64,000 nucleotides of DNA from Gossypium raimondii (GCF_025698545.1 NC_068577.1:2761501-2825500); one strand, 5' to 3'; counted from the first letter of the stretch, positions 1 through 11,544 are shown. Translations and numbers: made by a program. The notes: generated by a model from the letters alone, not told the origin.

Positions 1-1392
1 AATGTTTTAATTGAATCCTCAAAATATCAATTAAACTCTTTTATCGGTCTTGCCATTAGCTTTGACTTTTACGTGCCAACTCAAATTCGACGTTAAGAAC
101 ACCTAAAACGTGTAGATCAAATTATAAACATGTTTATCTTTTTTAAATAAGTTTGATTCAAATTATTCATATGATAAGTACACATATGTTTATAATTTGA
201 TTCACGTTCAGTGCTTAAATTAATAACTAGTCCTACGAGAAAACTTGATTAATCAATACTGAAAGTTTGAGGGGTTGATTAAAATGCTTTGAGGCTTAAG
301 GACTAATTTAGAATTTAGGTGATAATTCAGGCTGTTTGGTGGAATTAACCCTATCAGCCGTTATGCTTTGGGAGCAAGTGATTCGGATTCCGTGCTTACA
401 TTAGCTTGTACCTAGTTAATTTGTGCGGTTAATTCATTTAAGAAAAAAAAATGTTTTTCTGTTTCTTTTTTGAAAATTTATTTGAAAAATAATAGAAACT
501 AATATAGAGAGCTAACAAACGGACACGGTGGTTCCTTACTAGGTACGCGGAGTGCGCAGTACGCATCCTCATGCTTTTTCACGTCACACGAAACCAAAGT
601 ATCATCATGAATTATTTTTATTTAATTATTCTTTTTTTTTTCAATTAAAAAGATTCTTCATTATTAAATTGTCTTTATTATGTTAATAATAGTAAGCTTT
701 ATTGAATTCTATAAGTAGTTAAACGATTGTTATACGTTTTAGTTAATTTTAAAAAATATTATTTATAAAATTTACAAATTGTTTTTTATTTTTAGATTTT
801 AGTTTAATTATTGACTTTTGTTGACGATTTGTTTTTAAATTTATTTATTGAATTAATCTCTACTATTATTTAAATCTGATGTTATAAGTCAACAGTATTA
901 ATTGAAAAATTATAAAATATGTTTTTATTTAAAATAAATTATATTATTTTAAGGTATTTTAATCTTTTATTTACACAAATAAATAATTACATACGGTTAC
1001 GGTTTAGGGTCTAAAGTTGAAAACATGACTTTTGAGTCAAAAAGACCTTTCATCTTACCACTCAACTAAAATTTTATCTTAAAAGTATTTTGTATATTAT
1101 AACTTTATTATCTCCATCAATTATATATATTGACAATATTATCGATGAGTTGATGTCACAATTTAACAATAACTCGTATTTGATGACAATATCATAATAA
1201 ACAATCTTAATTTGATAAATTTAGTGTTTAAATTCGTTTTACGCATAATTTAATCTATCTGTTTCATTTTAAAATTGTTCACATTTCATGTGCTGTTATT
1301 AATTAGTTTCAAACCATACGTTTATTTATTATATATTGTTTTTAAAAACACAACTCTATGTTCTAAATACGTAGTTTTCACATACATACATG
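1..1392. other. AT-rich intergenic stretch, no gene seen
   Basis: Long A/T runs with stops in all frames. A short G/C-richer patch near 515-600 stands out in base use but carries no open frame or motif I recognise. I see no RNA gene or complete transposon here. Confidence 0.6.
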
Positions 1393-1750
1393 TGTTGGGG
1401 ATTAACCCGGTTTAAGCAACGAACACAAATATTTTATGTGAAAAAACCCCTCCAAAGTGGACAAAAAACTACGGGTAAAGATAATTTCACTAAAACGGCA
1501 AAAACAAAGAGTACAAAAGATGAAGATAAAACTAAATCCCGAAACTCGAAATAATTAAGAACCCTGAAAATGTAAACATAAAATTCTTTGAAAGCCTGCA
1601 AAAGCTAATAGCTAAATGTGTAACGGGTTATTTTTCTAGGGTGGAAAGATGACCTATTTATAGGCTAAATTTATAGGGAAAATAATATTAAAATAAACCA
1701 CACTAATCAGAGCTTAAGTGAGAAATTAAAAACAGAGTTTAACTGGAAAA
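1393..1750 (-). mobile_element. LTR fragment, probably Copia-type, minus orientation
   Basis: The stretch starts with TGTTGGGG, has mixed base composition unlike its AT-rich surroundings, and carries a minus-strand TATA motif (CCTATAAATAGG, read from about 1654-1667). That motif lies in the same kind of context as the TATA of the complete Copia LTR at 7610. The right edge is not defined and no partner LTR or internal domain is visible. I call it a solo or broken LTR; family is inferred from general resemblance only. Confidence 0.4.
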
Positions 1751-2430
1751 AGAAAAACCGAAAAATACAAGATATAACATACATACACGTGTGATGGAAA
1801 TTTTTATTTTTAAATTGAAAATAAAAGAGAAAATTAAATCTCAAATTCATTTAAATTTATATATATTCTATTTTAAATATTTAATATATTTTAAAATTCT
1901 ACCATATAATAAATGTTATATGTCACTATTAGTATTTGGTTCATTTTATAAAAAAATGTAATAACTTTATAAATAGATATAAAAAATAAACAAAAGTTTT
2001 GGCGTGTGGGGTTTAAACTTGATCGAGAGATGACAATTAAAACATCAATATCAAATGAGATTAGGTAAAATAAAAACCTTTTTAAAAATTTAAAAAAAAA
2101 AAAAGGGAAAGAAAGGTGTTGATAATCTAAGATGGACATAACTCGATAATGATTGGGGGTTGAGGGGATTTCATGAACAAATTTCTATGCCAATTTTAAG
2201 TAGTGGGAGCAACTTCCCTTTTTTAGCCCAAAATGTACGCTACTTTTAATTTGTCCTACTATACATTTGTATTTTTGGGATGGTTGGCCTCATAAATTTA
2301 TATATATATTCTTTTTAAATAATTAATTAATATAAATTATTGTGAGTATTAAATTGAATAATTAATTTCACTAAAATTAATTCAACTACACATAGATTAC
2401 ATTGTTGAAACTAAAGTTGATAATAGGTTG
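1751..2430. other. AT-rich intergenic stretch
   Basis: No gene seen. Long A and T runs dominate; open frames here are low-complexity. Confidence 0.6.
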
Positions 2431-2438
2431 GGTCGGGC

Positions 2439-2980
2439 TAGAGGTGATCATGGGCCGGGCCGGATTTGGATAAATTTTTATGCCCATATTTCGGGTCGGG
2501 CTGGGCCCGGGCCTAAAATTTTGTCCAAGCCAGGCCCGAAAGAAAATTGCTAAGCTCGAGCCCAGCCCAGCCTGACCCATATTAAAATTTTTTTAGCTTA
2601 TTTCATTAAATAAAAAAATTTAAAACAAAAAACAAATAAAAATGAGACTAAAACAATTCTTAAAACAATACACAAATTAAAAATATAATAAAAAGTGGTT
2701 ATATTAAAATTGAAACAAATTAGAACTAAAATAATAGCCAAATTAATAATAAAACAAAAGTATATTTGATTAAAAATAAAATATATATTTAATATATAAT
2801 TCGGGCCGGGCCGGGTCGGGCCCGAGCAAAAAAAGTTTTACCGGAGGCTCGGCCCGTTTTCTAAACGGGCCTAATTTTTTACCCAAACCATATTTCGGGC
2901 CTATATTTTTACCCGAACCCTCCCATTTTTCGGGTGGGCCGTCGAGCCGGGCCGGGTAGCCCAACCCATGATCACCTCTA
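2439..2980. mobile_element. hAT-like MITE with GC-rich subterminal repeats
   Basis: A 542-bp non-coding element with terminal inverted repeats TAGAGGTGATCATGGG / CCCATGATCACCTCTA. Next to both ends are dense GGGCCGGGC-type motifs, and the centre is AT-rich. The 8 bases on each side (ggtcgggc and ggctgggg) match only in part, so the target duplication is weak. The better preserved copy at 27090-27611 (522 bp, same ends, 8-bp duplication with 7 of 8 bases equal) supports the hAT assignment. Confidence 0.65.
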
Positions 2981-3383
2981 GGCTGGGGCGAGACAGTGCA
3001 AAAAATCAGATTCGTATTATTATTTTTATATTATAATAAGTGATTCTCAACAAATTGAATATACATATTTTTAAAATTTTATTTATACTTCAAAAATAAA
3101 AATGGTAGCAAAATTAATAATAAAACAATAACTATACAAACAACAACAACAAAATAGTAGCAATATAATAGCGAAATAGTAGCAAAATAGCAGCATAACA
3201 AAAAATAATAATATAACTTTTTTTTGTTAAATTCGGCCCAGGCCAAAAATTTTTGCCTGATGCTCGACCCATTTTCTAAACAGGCCTTATTTCCTTGTCC
3301 AAACCCATTTTTCAGGTATATATTTTTGTCCAAATCCTCTTATTTAGACCTGAATAGGTGACCCAACCCATGATCAGGTCTAA
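2981..3383. mobile_element. Decayed right arm of an older copy of the same MITE family
   Basis: The segment ends in CCCAACCCATGATCAGGTCTA, a mutated form of the family end, and carries the same order of 'cattttctaaacaggcc ... tccaaacccatttttcaggta' motifs as the right arm at 2840-2980. The bases left of 2439 (ggttgggtcgggc) look like the matching left end, so the younger copy at 2439-2980 seems to have inserted into this older one. Confidence 0.5.
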
Positions 3384-4117
3384 CTGAAACTCAAACCTTA
3401 GTATTCAATATCTCAAGCTCTTAAGATCTCCTTATCATTTTAATCAAAGCCTTATTAACACCTCGTTATTTTAAAAAGTTTATGCAAACTTGCATTATAT
3501 TTAAATGAGGGGAAAGGCTAATGAGATATTGGCTCAATGATAAGATTGAGGCTCTCGATTTTATTTAATTCAATGTTTGAAATGATTAATTTTAATTCGA
3601 ACTGTTGATATAAAAATCGATCCTAAATAATATACTAACACTTGGATCCACGTACAAGTTATCACTAAACCAATAATTTGTTCGGATATTTATTTTCAGT
3701 ACTTAAATTAATATTTATTCCTACATTATCATTTTAAATAAATTGAGTTCTAATTGATTGTCGGTCGATATAGTTAACAATACTCATTAACATTTACCAA
3801 TTAGATTGATATTAACCAATCATTTAACGATTGAGTTTATACTTAAAATTTTAATTTGAATTGGTACCATGAGTTAACCTAACATTAATTCAATGAAAAT
3901 GACTAAAAACTCTTCTTCTTTTCTTCTTTTTACGAAGTAATAGATATTGATTTAATGGTATTTTTTAGATTTTCTATAAAATTATAAAATACTTGGGATT
4001 TAAACTTAGTCATGATCTTTAAAGCCTCAACTTTATCGTTCAACTAAAATTTCATTTAAATTATATATATTTACTCACATTGTGGGTATACTATAATATA
4101 ATGTAAATAATGTTGAA
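3384..4117. other. AT-rich intergenic stretch
   Basis: No gene seen. Around 3530-3600 and 3965-4050 there are short tracts of the form 'ggctcaatgataagattgaggctc' that resemble eroded SINE heads, too weak to call. Confidence 0.5.
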
Positions 4118-4536
4118 GGGTAAACTACAAAAATAATCACTTATGTTTGAAACGTTACGTTTTAGTCACTTATGTTATCGTTTTGTTACGAAGTGGTCAC
4201 TCTACCATTAAGCTCCATTACCTCCCTAACGATGATCCTACATGGCAGTCCAAATGGGTTTTAAATGCCAACTTGGATGTCCTATGTGGCAATCCAAATT
4301 AAATTTACTTAATTAAAAACCTATTTTCATCCCAACAACTAGACATCCAAATTGGCATTTAAAACCCATTTGGACTGCCACGTAGGACTGCTGTTAGGAA
4401 GGTAACAGAGTTTAACGGTAAAGTGACCACTTCATAATAAAATCATAATGTAAGTGACTAAAACGTAACATTTCAAATATAATTGACTAAAATATAATTT
4501 GATGCAAACAAAAGTGACTATTTTTGTAGTTTACTC
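4118..4536. mobile_element. Foldback MITE, family A (GGGTAAACTACAAAAATA ends)
   Basis: Almost the whole segment is an inverted repeat. The left arm runs from GGGTAAACTACAAAAATAAT with 'agtcacttatgtt' and 'ggcagtccaaatgggtttt', and the right arm returns 'aaaacccatttggactgcc' and 'tttttgtagtttactc'. The loop is at about 4320. A second copy lies at 60175-60624 with an intact 9-bp target duplication. Here the flanks do not match, so one edge has eroded. Confidence 0.7.
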
Positions 4537-4929
4537 TAAAATTTAAAGGAATTCAAAGACTAAATACGTGATTTGATTTTTTTTATTTAAAGGAATTAAA
4601 AGACTAATATATTTTTTATTATTAATTTTGATTTTTGATTGTAATAATTAATTATAATTACAATTATTTCGTGTTAAATATAATTATAATCATGTAGAAA
4701 AAAAATTTGAGTCTTTGGAGTCGAGATGGCCCATGGGAAGGCATTAAGAGTTAAAGGTTGGGCTGAATCCATTATTGTAAGCCCAAGCTCATGTTTGAAC
4801 TTTTATGAGCTCACCGCCCGTTCAGAGTTTGGTTTTTACTTTATTTTACCTAGAACTGTTGAAAATTTTTAATTCTTTAAGTAGACTTTTAATATTGTTA
4901 TATGTTTTATATATATATATATATAATTC

Positions 4930-5062
4930 ATGTCCATTTTATGATTCATGTTCGAGGTTCGGGATTATCCCTTCCAACAATGTTGTCTCCAAGGTTTGAA
5001 CCTGAGCTCTCCCCTTGAGAGTGCAATGTATCTTACCATTGCACCCGACCTCTTGTTGGTAT
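4930..5062 (-). mobile_element. tRNA-derived SINE-like element
   Basis: On the minus strand a tRNA-like head is visible: a box A-like 'gggtgcaatggtaag' and a box B-like 'ggttcaaacctt', about 35 bp apart, followed by a body ending in an AT repeat (4908-4925). The stem pairing of a real tRNA is absent, so this is not a tRNA gene. Confidence 0.45.
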
Positions 5063-6090
5063 TTGATTACACCTTAAAAGAGTGCATGTCACCCGTTTAA
5101 ATTTGGGGATAAATATCAAAATCATATATGAGTTTTGATCCAATATACAATATTATACGTAGATTTTAATTTTGTTCAATTTTATATATAAAATTTTGAT
5201 CTGAGTCAATTTTCACAAATCAACGACAATATTATCGAATTAACACCGTCTTATGTTGATATATTGCATACACAAACAATTATATTAATCCAATATGAAA
5301 ATAAATGTATTTATTTATTAATTCAAGTTTCATGCATATAATTACACCAAAGCAAAGTTTATGTATAAATTTGATATTTACCCTTAAATCTTGTTTGTAG
5401 AACTTTTAAACAAGGGCAAATCCAAAAACTAATTTAGGACGGGTCAGAATTGAATTATAATTTTTTAGAGGTCAAAATATAATTTTATCATATATTCATT
5501 TATGATTTCATTATTTTTAAGGAATTAAACAAAATTTCCCATTATTATGGGTCAAAATGTAATTTTACCATATATTAACTTATAATTTTTTATTTACGAG
5601 GATTGAATTGTAATTTTTATTTTTGGCCCAAGGGCCGGTCTTCCCTCGTATAAAATAATTTTCACACTTATATATATAAGAATGATCCACTTATACTGAT
5701 GTAAAACTAAAAATTGATAAATATGTAATTATTTTATTTATTAATTTCACATATACATTACATTATGAACATTAACATATTGTATCTAATAGAATGTCTA
5801 CAGCTAATAGTTATAACTATTTTTTTTAACGAATTACAACAAAAGGAGGGCAATGTCATAATAACAACTCGATTAACACAACTTGAACCCAGATTACAAC
5901 TAAAGTAGTGAATACCCTGACTATTAGGCTAGTACATAGGGTTTATAGCTATAACTATTAAGATGGCATATAATATGGTAGCATATTTGTAATAAATTAA
6001 AATATAAATAAAATAAACCATAGTTGTAGTGGTTCATTTATTTGAGTAATATATGATAGGATGCCAGCAGCCAAGTTGTGTTGATGATGA
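5063..6090. other. Intergenic stretch 3' of the CIF-like gene
   Basis: No gene seen. The 5430-5645 part shows repeated 'gtcaaaatgtaattttaccatatatt' type phrases and ends in a 'ggcccaagggccggtcttccctcg' motif, like eroded non-autonomous elements at 16815 and 58650. The 5835-5960 part has a weak SINE-like head on the minus strand. Confidence 0.45.
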
Positions 6091-6968
6091 TCAATTAGGT
6101 ATAAGCTTAAAAGGAGGCTTGGCAAGTGCTGGTGATGGATCATATTTCCCGTAGTCTCTCATGTTTGCTCTAAGCAGCCTTTCATGGACTGCACTTGCTT
6201 CACCACTATCCTGTTTTTTAATTTATATTTTAAAAAATGATTAATCCACAAAACACAAAGTAAATATGTCAATTAAGGGAAATTTTAATGAAAAAAGAAA
6301 AAGAAAAAGTGGGTTTAGTTAATAATTTTAATAGGTAAAAGACTTTGGGGTTTATATATATATAAAAATTATCATCAAATTTGTCAACCATATTTAAAAA
6401 TAATAATAAAAAATATCATCACATTTCAAGCTTTGTCAACCATGATTGAAGGTTATGATTGACACCACCTAAAAATGAATTTTTGGTCAACAGTTCTTCA
6501 AGCACAAGCAATTTTTTCATTCCAAAGCCAACTTCCTCTTCCCTAGAGTTGGCGGGAACCGCCATGGAAGGTTAAACCCAAACTAAGATACTACTGGTTA
6601 AACCATATATATAATTATACGCACACAGTCTATGAAATGCACAAACCTCAAAGCTTGCATCCGTTTCCTCAGCCAACAAGTTCAGGAACTTGGGTCGTCG
6701 ACCTGTAAAATTGGGTCGTCAAACTGTTTATGTATTCTAAACCCTAAACAACTCTTGTTTTTTGTAGTTTTAAGGTGATGAAATCGATTGATCATTAAGT
6801 AATCCGATACAAAGATTTCGTGGACAAAGCGTGCATGACTTTTGCACCAGATTAAAGCTGCAGCACAAAAGAAAAGAGACATTGAAGAAAGAACCCACCT
6901 GCCATTGAAGTTGATAAAAGAAAAGCTGAAACCATGACAAAAAGTAGAACAATCTTCTTCACATGCAT
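6091..6968 (-). CDS. CIF: CIF-type sulfated peptide precursor (Casparian strip integrity factor-like)
   Basis: Three exons on the minus strand, 6899-6968, 6647-6702 and 6091-6210, join in frame at GT-AG sites to give 81 residues. Residues 1-23 form a signal peptide: two lysines, then a hydrophobic core ending STSMA. The middle part is GRRPKFLNLLAEETDASFE. The last 21 residues begin DYGKYDPSP and end KPPFKLIPN just before the stop. That C-terminus has the hallmarks of CIF1/CIF2: the Asp-Tyr start, where the Tyr is sulfated by TPST, and the PPFKLIPN end. In Arabidopsis these peptides are ligands of the root receptor kinase GSO1/SGN3 and control Casparian strip closure. Processing and sulfation here are inferred by family. 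The 'AVHERLLRAN' stretch before DY is also typical. No neighbour is functionally related. A TATA motif lies about 90 bp upstream of the start. Confidence 0.85.
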
Positions 6969-7054
6969 GTTTACACTATTTTTTTTCTTTTTTGCTAATA
7001 TTTCAGAAGCTTTTTATTTTCTCATTCAAGGGAGAATATGAACCAAATGATAGC

Positions 7055-7062
7055 TATATATA
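7055..7062 (-). promoter_or_regulatory. TATA box of the CIF-like gene
   Basis: TATATATA on the minus strand, 87 bp upstream of the start codon at 6968. It is the only TATA-like motif close to the gene in the right orientation. Confidence 0.45.
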
Positions 7063-7265
7063 TTGCAAACAACACATGAATTTCTAGCCAAGAGTGACCC
7101 ACAGGCCATAGAGTTAGGACCAAAATAATTGATTGTACTTTATGTTAAAGAATACATTCTTTTTAAGAAAATTATTTCACTTCACAAAATTGTATATGTT
7201 TTATTCGTAGTAAAAAGATAAACTTAGAAAATATTGAAGAAATATGTTGTGATATTTGAAACGAG

Positions 7266-7604
7266 TCAAAATTTGTTTTGGTACAATAGGGAAAAGAAAA
7301 AAAAATTATATTTGGAATCCTCGTGCAAGAGCGACAACAAACTTAAAGGTGGATTGGACAAATACAAACTAGCACCAGCAATAGCTTCTGTTTGAGCTAA
7401 ATTAGCAAGGTGATGAGCACACCGATTTTTTTCTCGAAGAATGTGATGGACATTCGGTACCCGACCCTCCTGTATCAGGACTAAATAATCATCTATTAGT
7501 GTCCCCAAAGGGTGGCCAGCCTCAAAAGGTCGAGACAACATATTCACCACCCAAACTACGTCCTGTTTCACAATCAGTCGAGTGATTCCCAAACTCTTAA
7601 CTAC
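7266..7604 (-). pseudogene. LINE RNase H domain, C-terminal part (split by Copia insertion)
   Basis: Minus-strand frame with an RNase H (RVT_3) look: GITRLIVKQD, then IQEGRVPNVHHILREKNRCA and AHHLANLAQ. This is the C-terminal half of the RNase H fold found at the end of plant LINE ORF2. Its N-terminal half continues at 9984-10167 on the far side of the Copia element. The original open frame was interrupted by that insertion, so no full product can be made. Confidence 0.75.
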
Positions 7605-7609
7605 CAAAC

Positions 7610-8035
7610 TCTTAAGTATGACTCCTATTTTCAGTCAAATTTGAAAAATAATCTTTTAGTTAAACTCTGCTTATTTATTTCAGTCAAACACTGATTAGTT
7701 TAGATTATTTTATTATTATTTGACATATGAATTTAGCCTATAAATAGGCTCTTTTACAACCTTAGATAACACACCCATTAGATTAGAACTCATAACACAT
7801 TCAGAGAATTTTGTGTTTACGTTTTGAGGGTTCTTTGTTTTTCGGGTTTTCGGGGTTTAGTTTTATCTCCATCTTTTGTACTCTTAATTCTTTTGCCATT
7901 ATAGTAAAATTATCTTTGCCTGTGGTTTTTTATCCTCTTTGGAGGTGTTTTTCCACGTTAAATTTGTGTATTCATCTTCTCAATTTCTTCCGCTATTTTT
8001 ACTTGTTTGTTGCTTAATTGGGACGATCCCTAACA
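7610..8035 (+). repeat. 5' LTR of the Copia element
   Basis: 426 bp, ending CCCTAACA, with a TATA motif TATAAATA at 7739-7746. It begins TC where the 3' copy begins TG, a point change in the terminal dinucleotide. Confidence 0.9.
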
Positions 8036-8082
8036 AGTGGTATCAGAGCTAGTTCAATTTTTATAGATCAACCCATTCAGAT

Positions 8083-9237
8083 ATGGCAACAACAAGATTT
8101 GAAATTGAGAAGTTCGATGGTGAGACAAATTTCAATCTGTGGCAAGTTCGGATGATGGCAATTTTAGTTCAATCCGGTTTGAAAAAAGTTGTTACCGGGA
8201 AAAAGCCTGAGAATCTAAATAAAACAGAATGGGAAGAGTTTGATGAAAAGGCCTTGTCTGCAATCCAGTTGTGCCTCAAGAATACGGTATTGCAGGAGGT
8301 ATTGATGGAGAAGACATCATCCGCCTTGTGGAAAAGGTTAGAAACTCTTTATGCGACTAAGTCTTTGGCTAACTATTTAATGTTGAAACAACGTCTATTT
8401 ACGTTTCGCATGAACGAAGGTGAGCTTTTTAGAGATCACATCAGTCAATTCTTTACTCTTTTAAATGATTTAAAGAACGTTGAGGTTCATATTGATGATG
8501 AAGATCAAGCTATGCTATTATTGTGCTCTTTACCCCCTTCATACAAGTCTTTCAGGGAGACCCTGATTTATGGCAGAGACAAAATCTCGTTTGAAAATGT
8601 GAAGGGTCATTTGTTGAGTAGAGACAAACTTGACAATGAGCTTCATTTGGATAGCAAGGCAAATAGGCAAGCTTCCGTTTTGGTAGCATCAAAGAAACGA
8701 GACAAAAGGTGTCGCTATTGTAAAAAGTTAGGTCACGTCAAAGCAGATTGTTATAAACTGCGAACTAAAAGAGCTGCTGAGAGTAACGAGGAAGATGTAG
8801 CTGATGCTAATTTGGCCGATGAAAGCGGTGATGATTTCTTGTTAGTGTCAACGAGCGATAACTCCAAGCTCACGTCCGAGTGAATTCTAGATTCGGGATG
8901 TTCTTTCCACATGTGTCCCAATAGAGAATGGTTCTCTACATACAGTTCGGTTGAAGGTGGAGTTGTGCGCATGGGAAACGATTCATCTAGTAAGGTAATT
9001 GGTATTAGTACTGTTAAAATTAGGATACATGATGGGACGATTAGGACACTCTCAGATGTCAGGTATGTAGCTGATTTACGAAAGAATCACATCTTCTTGA
9101 GTATTTTAGACTTGAAAGGATGCAGAATCAACATCAAGTCAAGCAGCATTAAAGTATCTCATGGAGCTCTCGTTTTGTTAAAAGGTAAAAGAACTGGCAG
9201 TCTTTATATTCTGGAAGGTTCTACGGTGGATCGGTGA
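8083..9237 (+). pseudogene. Copia gag-protease reading frame, broken by a stop at 8881
   Basis: The first 266 codons (8083-8883) form a UBN2-type Copia gag: N-terminal 'KFDGETNFNLWQVRM', a central 'SLPPSYKSFRETL', and a CCHC knuckle CRYCKKLGHVKADC near residue 209. A TGA at 8881-8883 stands where Copia proteases usually have Trp. Beyond it the same frame continues ILDSGCSFHMCPN, which carries the DSG protease active-site motif, up to a stop at 9235. From 9278 the pre-integrase signature ('RQLGHKREKCM') follows in a shifted frame. The missing later domains and these breaks mean only gag could be made. Confidence 0.85.
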
Positions 9238-9557
9238 AATCGGACGTCCTCGTCTGCTCTGATCGAAGTCAACTCGTTTGGAGCGGAGGCAACTTGGTCA
9301 TAAGAGGGAAAAATGTATGACCGTTTCATTGAAGAGAGGTTTTCTTTTGGATGCAGGTTTTGAAAAGTTAGGGCACTGTGTTCGTGAAAATCAAACCCAG
9401 GTTAGTTTTGATTTGGCAGTGTACAAGTCGAAGGCTAGAAGTCTTCCAGTTTCTAAGCACAGATTCGACTCAATTAATTCCCTGCATAGTTCAAGATAGG
9501 CTCGTGGCGGGCTTTGGCAAAGATGGCGTTATGGAAATATGAGTCAAGGTGGAGATT

Positions 9558-9983
9558 TGTTAAGTATGACTCCTATTTTCAGTCAAATTTGAAAAATAAT
9601 CTTTTAGTTAAACTCTGCTTATTTATTTCAGTCAAACACTGATTAGTTTAGATTATTTTATTATTATTTGACATATGAATTTAGCCTATAAATAGGTTCT
9701 TTTACAACCTTAGATAACACACCCATTAGATTAGAACTCATAACACATTCAGAGAATTTTGTGTTTACGTTTTGAGGGTTCTTTGTTTTTCGGGTTTTCG
9801 GGGTTTAGTTTTATCTCCATCTTTTGTACTCTTCATTCTTTTGCCATTATAGTAAAATTATCTTTGCCCGTGGTTTTTTATCCTCTTTGGAGGGGTTTTT
9901 CCACTTTAAATTTGTGTATTCATCTTCTCAATTTCTTCCGCTATTTTTACTTGTTTGTTGCTTAATCGGGACGATCCCTAACA
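9558..9983 (+). repeat. 3' LTR of the Copia element
   Basis: 426 bp, starts TGTTAAG and ends CCCTAACA. It matches the 5' LTR at an offset of 1948 bp with no indels. The TATA motif is at 9687-9694. Confidence 0.9.
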
Positions 9984-10545
9984 CAAACTCTAATTGCAAA
10001 CCTTCCCAGACACCCCATAACTCTAATTGCAAATTATCGGTAACACCAATTGTCACCATGAACCTTTGAACCCACTCATCTACAGAATTCCATAACAACA
10101 CGCGTGTAGAAGCTAACCCCGTGCTATCCCTTACCACCCTATCGATATTCAAAAAAAAGCAACCCAACGAAGGAGGCTTCCAAGCAACCCAACGAGGGCC
10201 GCAATGGATACATGAAACCAGGGATAGTCACGCTTGTTCAATATCCCAAGCAAAATTTCGTGCATATGCTAGCATTTGTTGTGGTGAATCCAATATTCCT
10301 TGAAAATTTCATTTGTTCCTATGTTTCCATTAACCCCACAAGATAACTGTAAGCATCGTACCCCATAGAAGGAGGAAAACTCAACAACTCCCTAGACCAA
10401 CAATTATGTTCAAACCACTACCAGAAAGGGACAACAAAGAAACCCGATTGCATGTTATCACCCGCAAGGATGTCCAAACCTCCCTTGCAAAGGGACACCT
10501 GCGCAAGATATGATTCGTAGTTTCCAAAAGCAAACCACATTCCGC
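9984..10545 (-). pseudogene. LINE ORF2 remnant: zinc-knuckle (zf-RVT) and N-terminal RNase H part
   Basis: Read from 10545 down, the minus strand shows 'CGLLLETTNHILRRCPFA', the Cys-His motif of the domain that precedes RNase H in plant LINEs. Further down comes 'LELWGVWEGLQLE', an RNase H helix that continues at 7604 beyond the Copia insertion. Stops and frame changes occur between the two parts, so the element was already decayed before Copia entered. Confidence 0.7.
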
Positions 10546-11544
10546 ATAGGGTGTTGAATATTTATTTCAAGGTAAATGCTTAAATTAGGTCTAATCTTAA
10601 TTATAGGAGTTGTTCATATTAGGACTAAACTTTTCAAAATGGTCATAGAAAGGTCTAATTTTTACAAAAGTATTCAAATAAAAGTTTTTCATGCACTTCA
10701 ATTTGTAATAAAAATTAAGTAAATGCTAACGTGTTTAGAATAAAACACATAACAATTGTATTAAATATTGTTTGAAAAGAAAAAAATAAAACATAATTTG
10801 AAACCGATATACGACATTTAAAATATTTTATTTGAGCACTTTTGAAAAAGTTTGACATTTATTTGATTATTTTAAAAGGTTTAAATGTTAAGTCATTATA
10901 TGACTATTTTGAAATGTTTGATTTTTATGTGAATAACTCTTAAAAAGTTGGATCAATTCAAAAGAGATTGTATTTGATTATGAATATAAATAAAATCTAA
11001 CGACACTAGGGTTTGGATTTTTAATTTGTTGCGATAATTTTTTTATCAAATAAACTTTGTATATAAGCGAGGCTATCTAATCCAAGATCAGAGCATGCCA
11101 CTGGTTTTATAGAGAACAAAAAGTTGTATTTATAAATTACTCATCTATTAGTGAAACTTGAACTTTGACGCTTGCTAAAGTATTAATGATTACTCAACCA
11201 ATCGAACCAACCCAATATAATATCATGAAAAGAATTATAAAAAAAAATGCTTGTAAATTGGCTCTAGATGTGTTCGGATACCATAAAATGATGAAAAGAA
11301 ATTATAATTTCCAAGAAAGTAATCACACTATTGTTATAATTCTTTAGACATATTTGTTTGGCATATTGTAATTATATCTTAAAAATAAATATTTAAATAA
11401 AAATAAATATATTCAAATATACTTATATGTATATAATTATAAACAATTACACTTAAATTCATTTTTGAAATTTGCTAAATATGATACAAGTGGGGTATAA
11501 TAAGTTTTTTGAACAATCTCATTATAGGTTTTGATAATATTTGT
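10546..11544. other. AT-rich intergenic stretch with a weak foldback
   Basis: From about 10615 to 10960 phrases such as 'aaacttttcaaaatggtcata' and 'tatgactattttgaaatgtttg' mirror each other, suggesting an eroded foldback element. No gene seen. Confidence 0.4.

Larger units (their letters stand above)
7610..9983 (+). mobile_element. Internally deleted Copia LTR retrotransposon (2374 bp)
   Basis: Complete by structure but lacking most of pol. Order: 5' LTR, primer binding site TGGTATCAGAGC (8039-8050, initiator-Met tRNA type), gag with zinc knuckle, protease start, part of the pre-integrase domain, a purine-rich tract before 9558 and the 3' LTR. Integrase, reverse transcriptase and RNase H are missing. 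The two LTRs align without gaps and differ at about seven positions by eye, so the insertion is young. It depends on a relative for movement. It sits inside a LINE RNase H remnant. Confidence 0.9.
7605..9988 (+). repeat. 5-bp target-site duplication of the Copia element
   Basis: CAAAC occurs directly before the 5' LTR (7605-7609) and directly after the 3' LTR (9984-9988). A perfect 5-bp match is the normal signature of LTR-retrotransposon integration and fixes the element borders at 7610 and 9983. Confidence 0.9.

Noticed and set aside
7811-8017. 68-codon frames in both Copia LTRs
   Set aside because: They are identical because the LTRs are; LTRs do not encode proteins in this class and the frame is Phe/Ser-rich by base composition.
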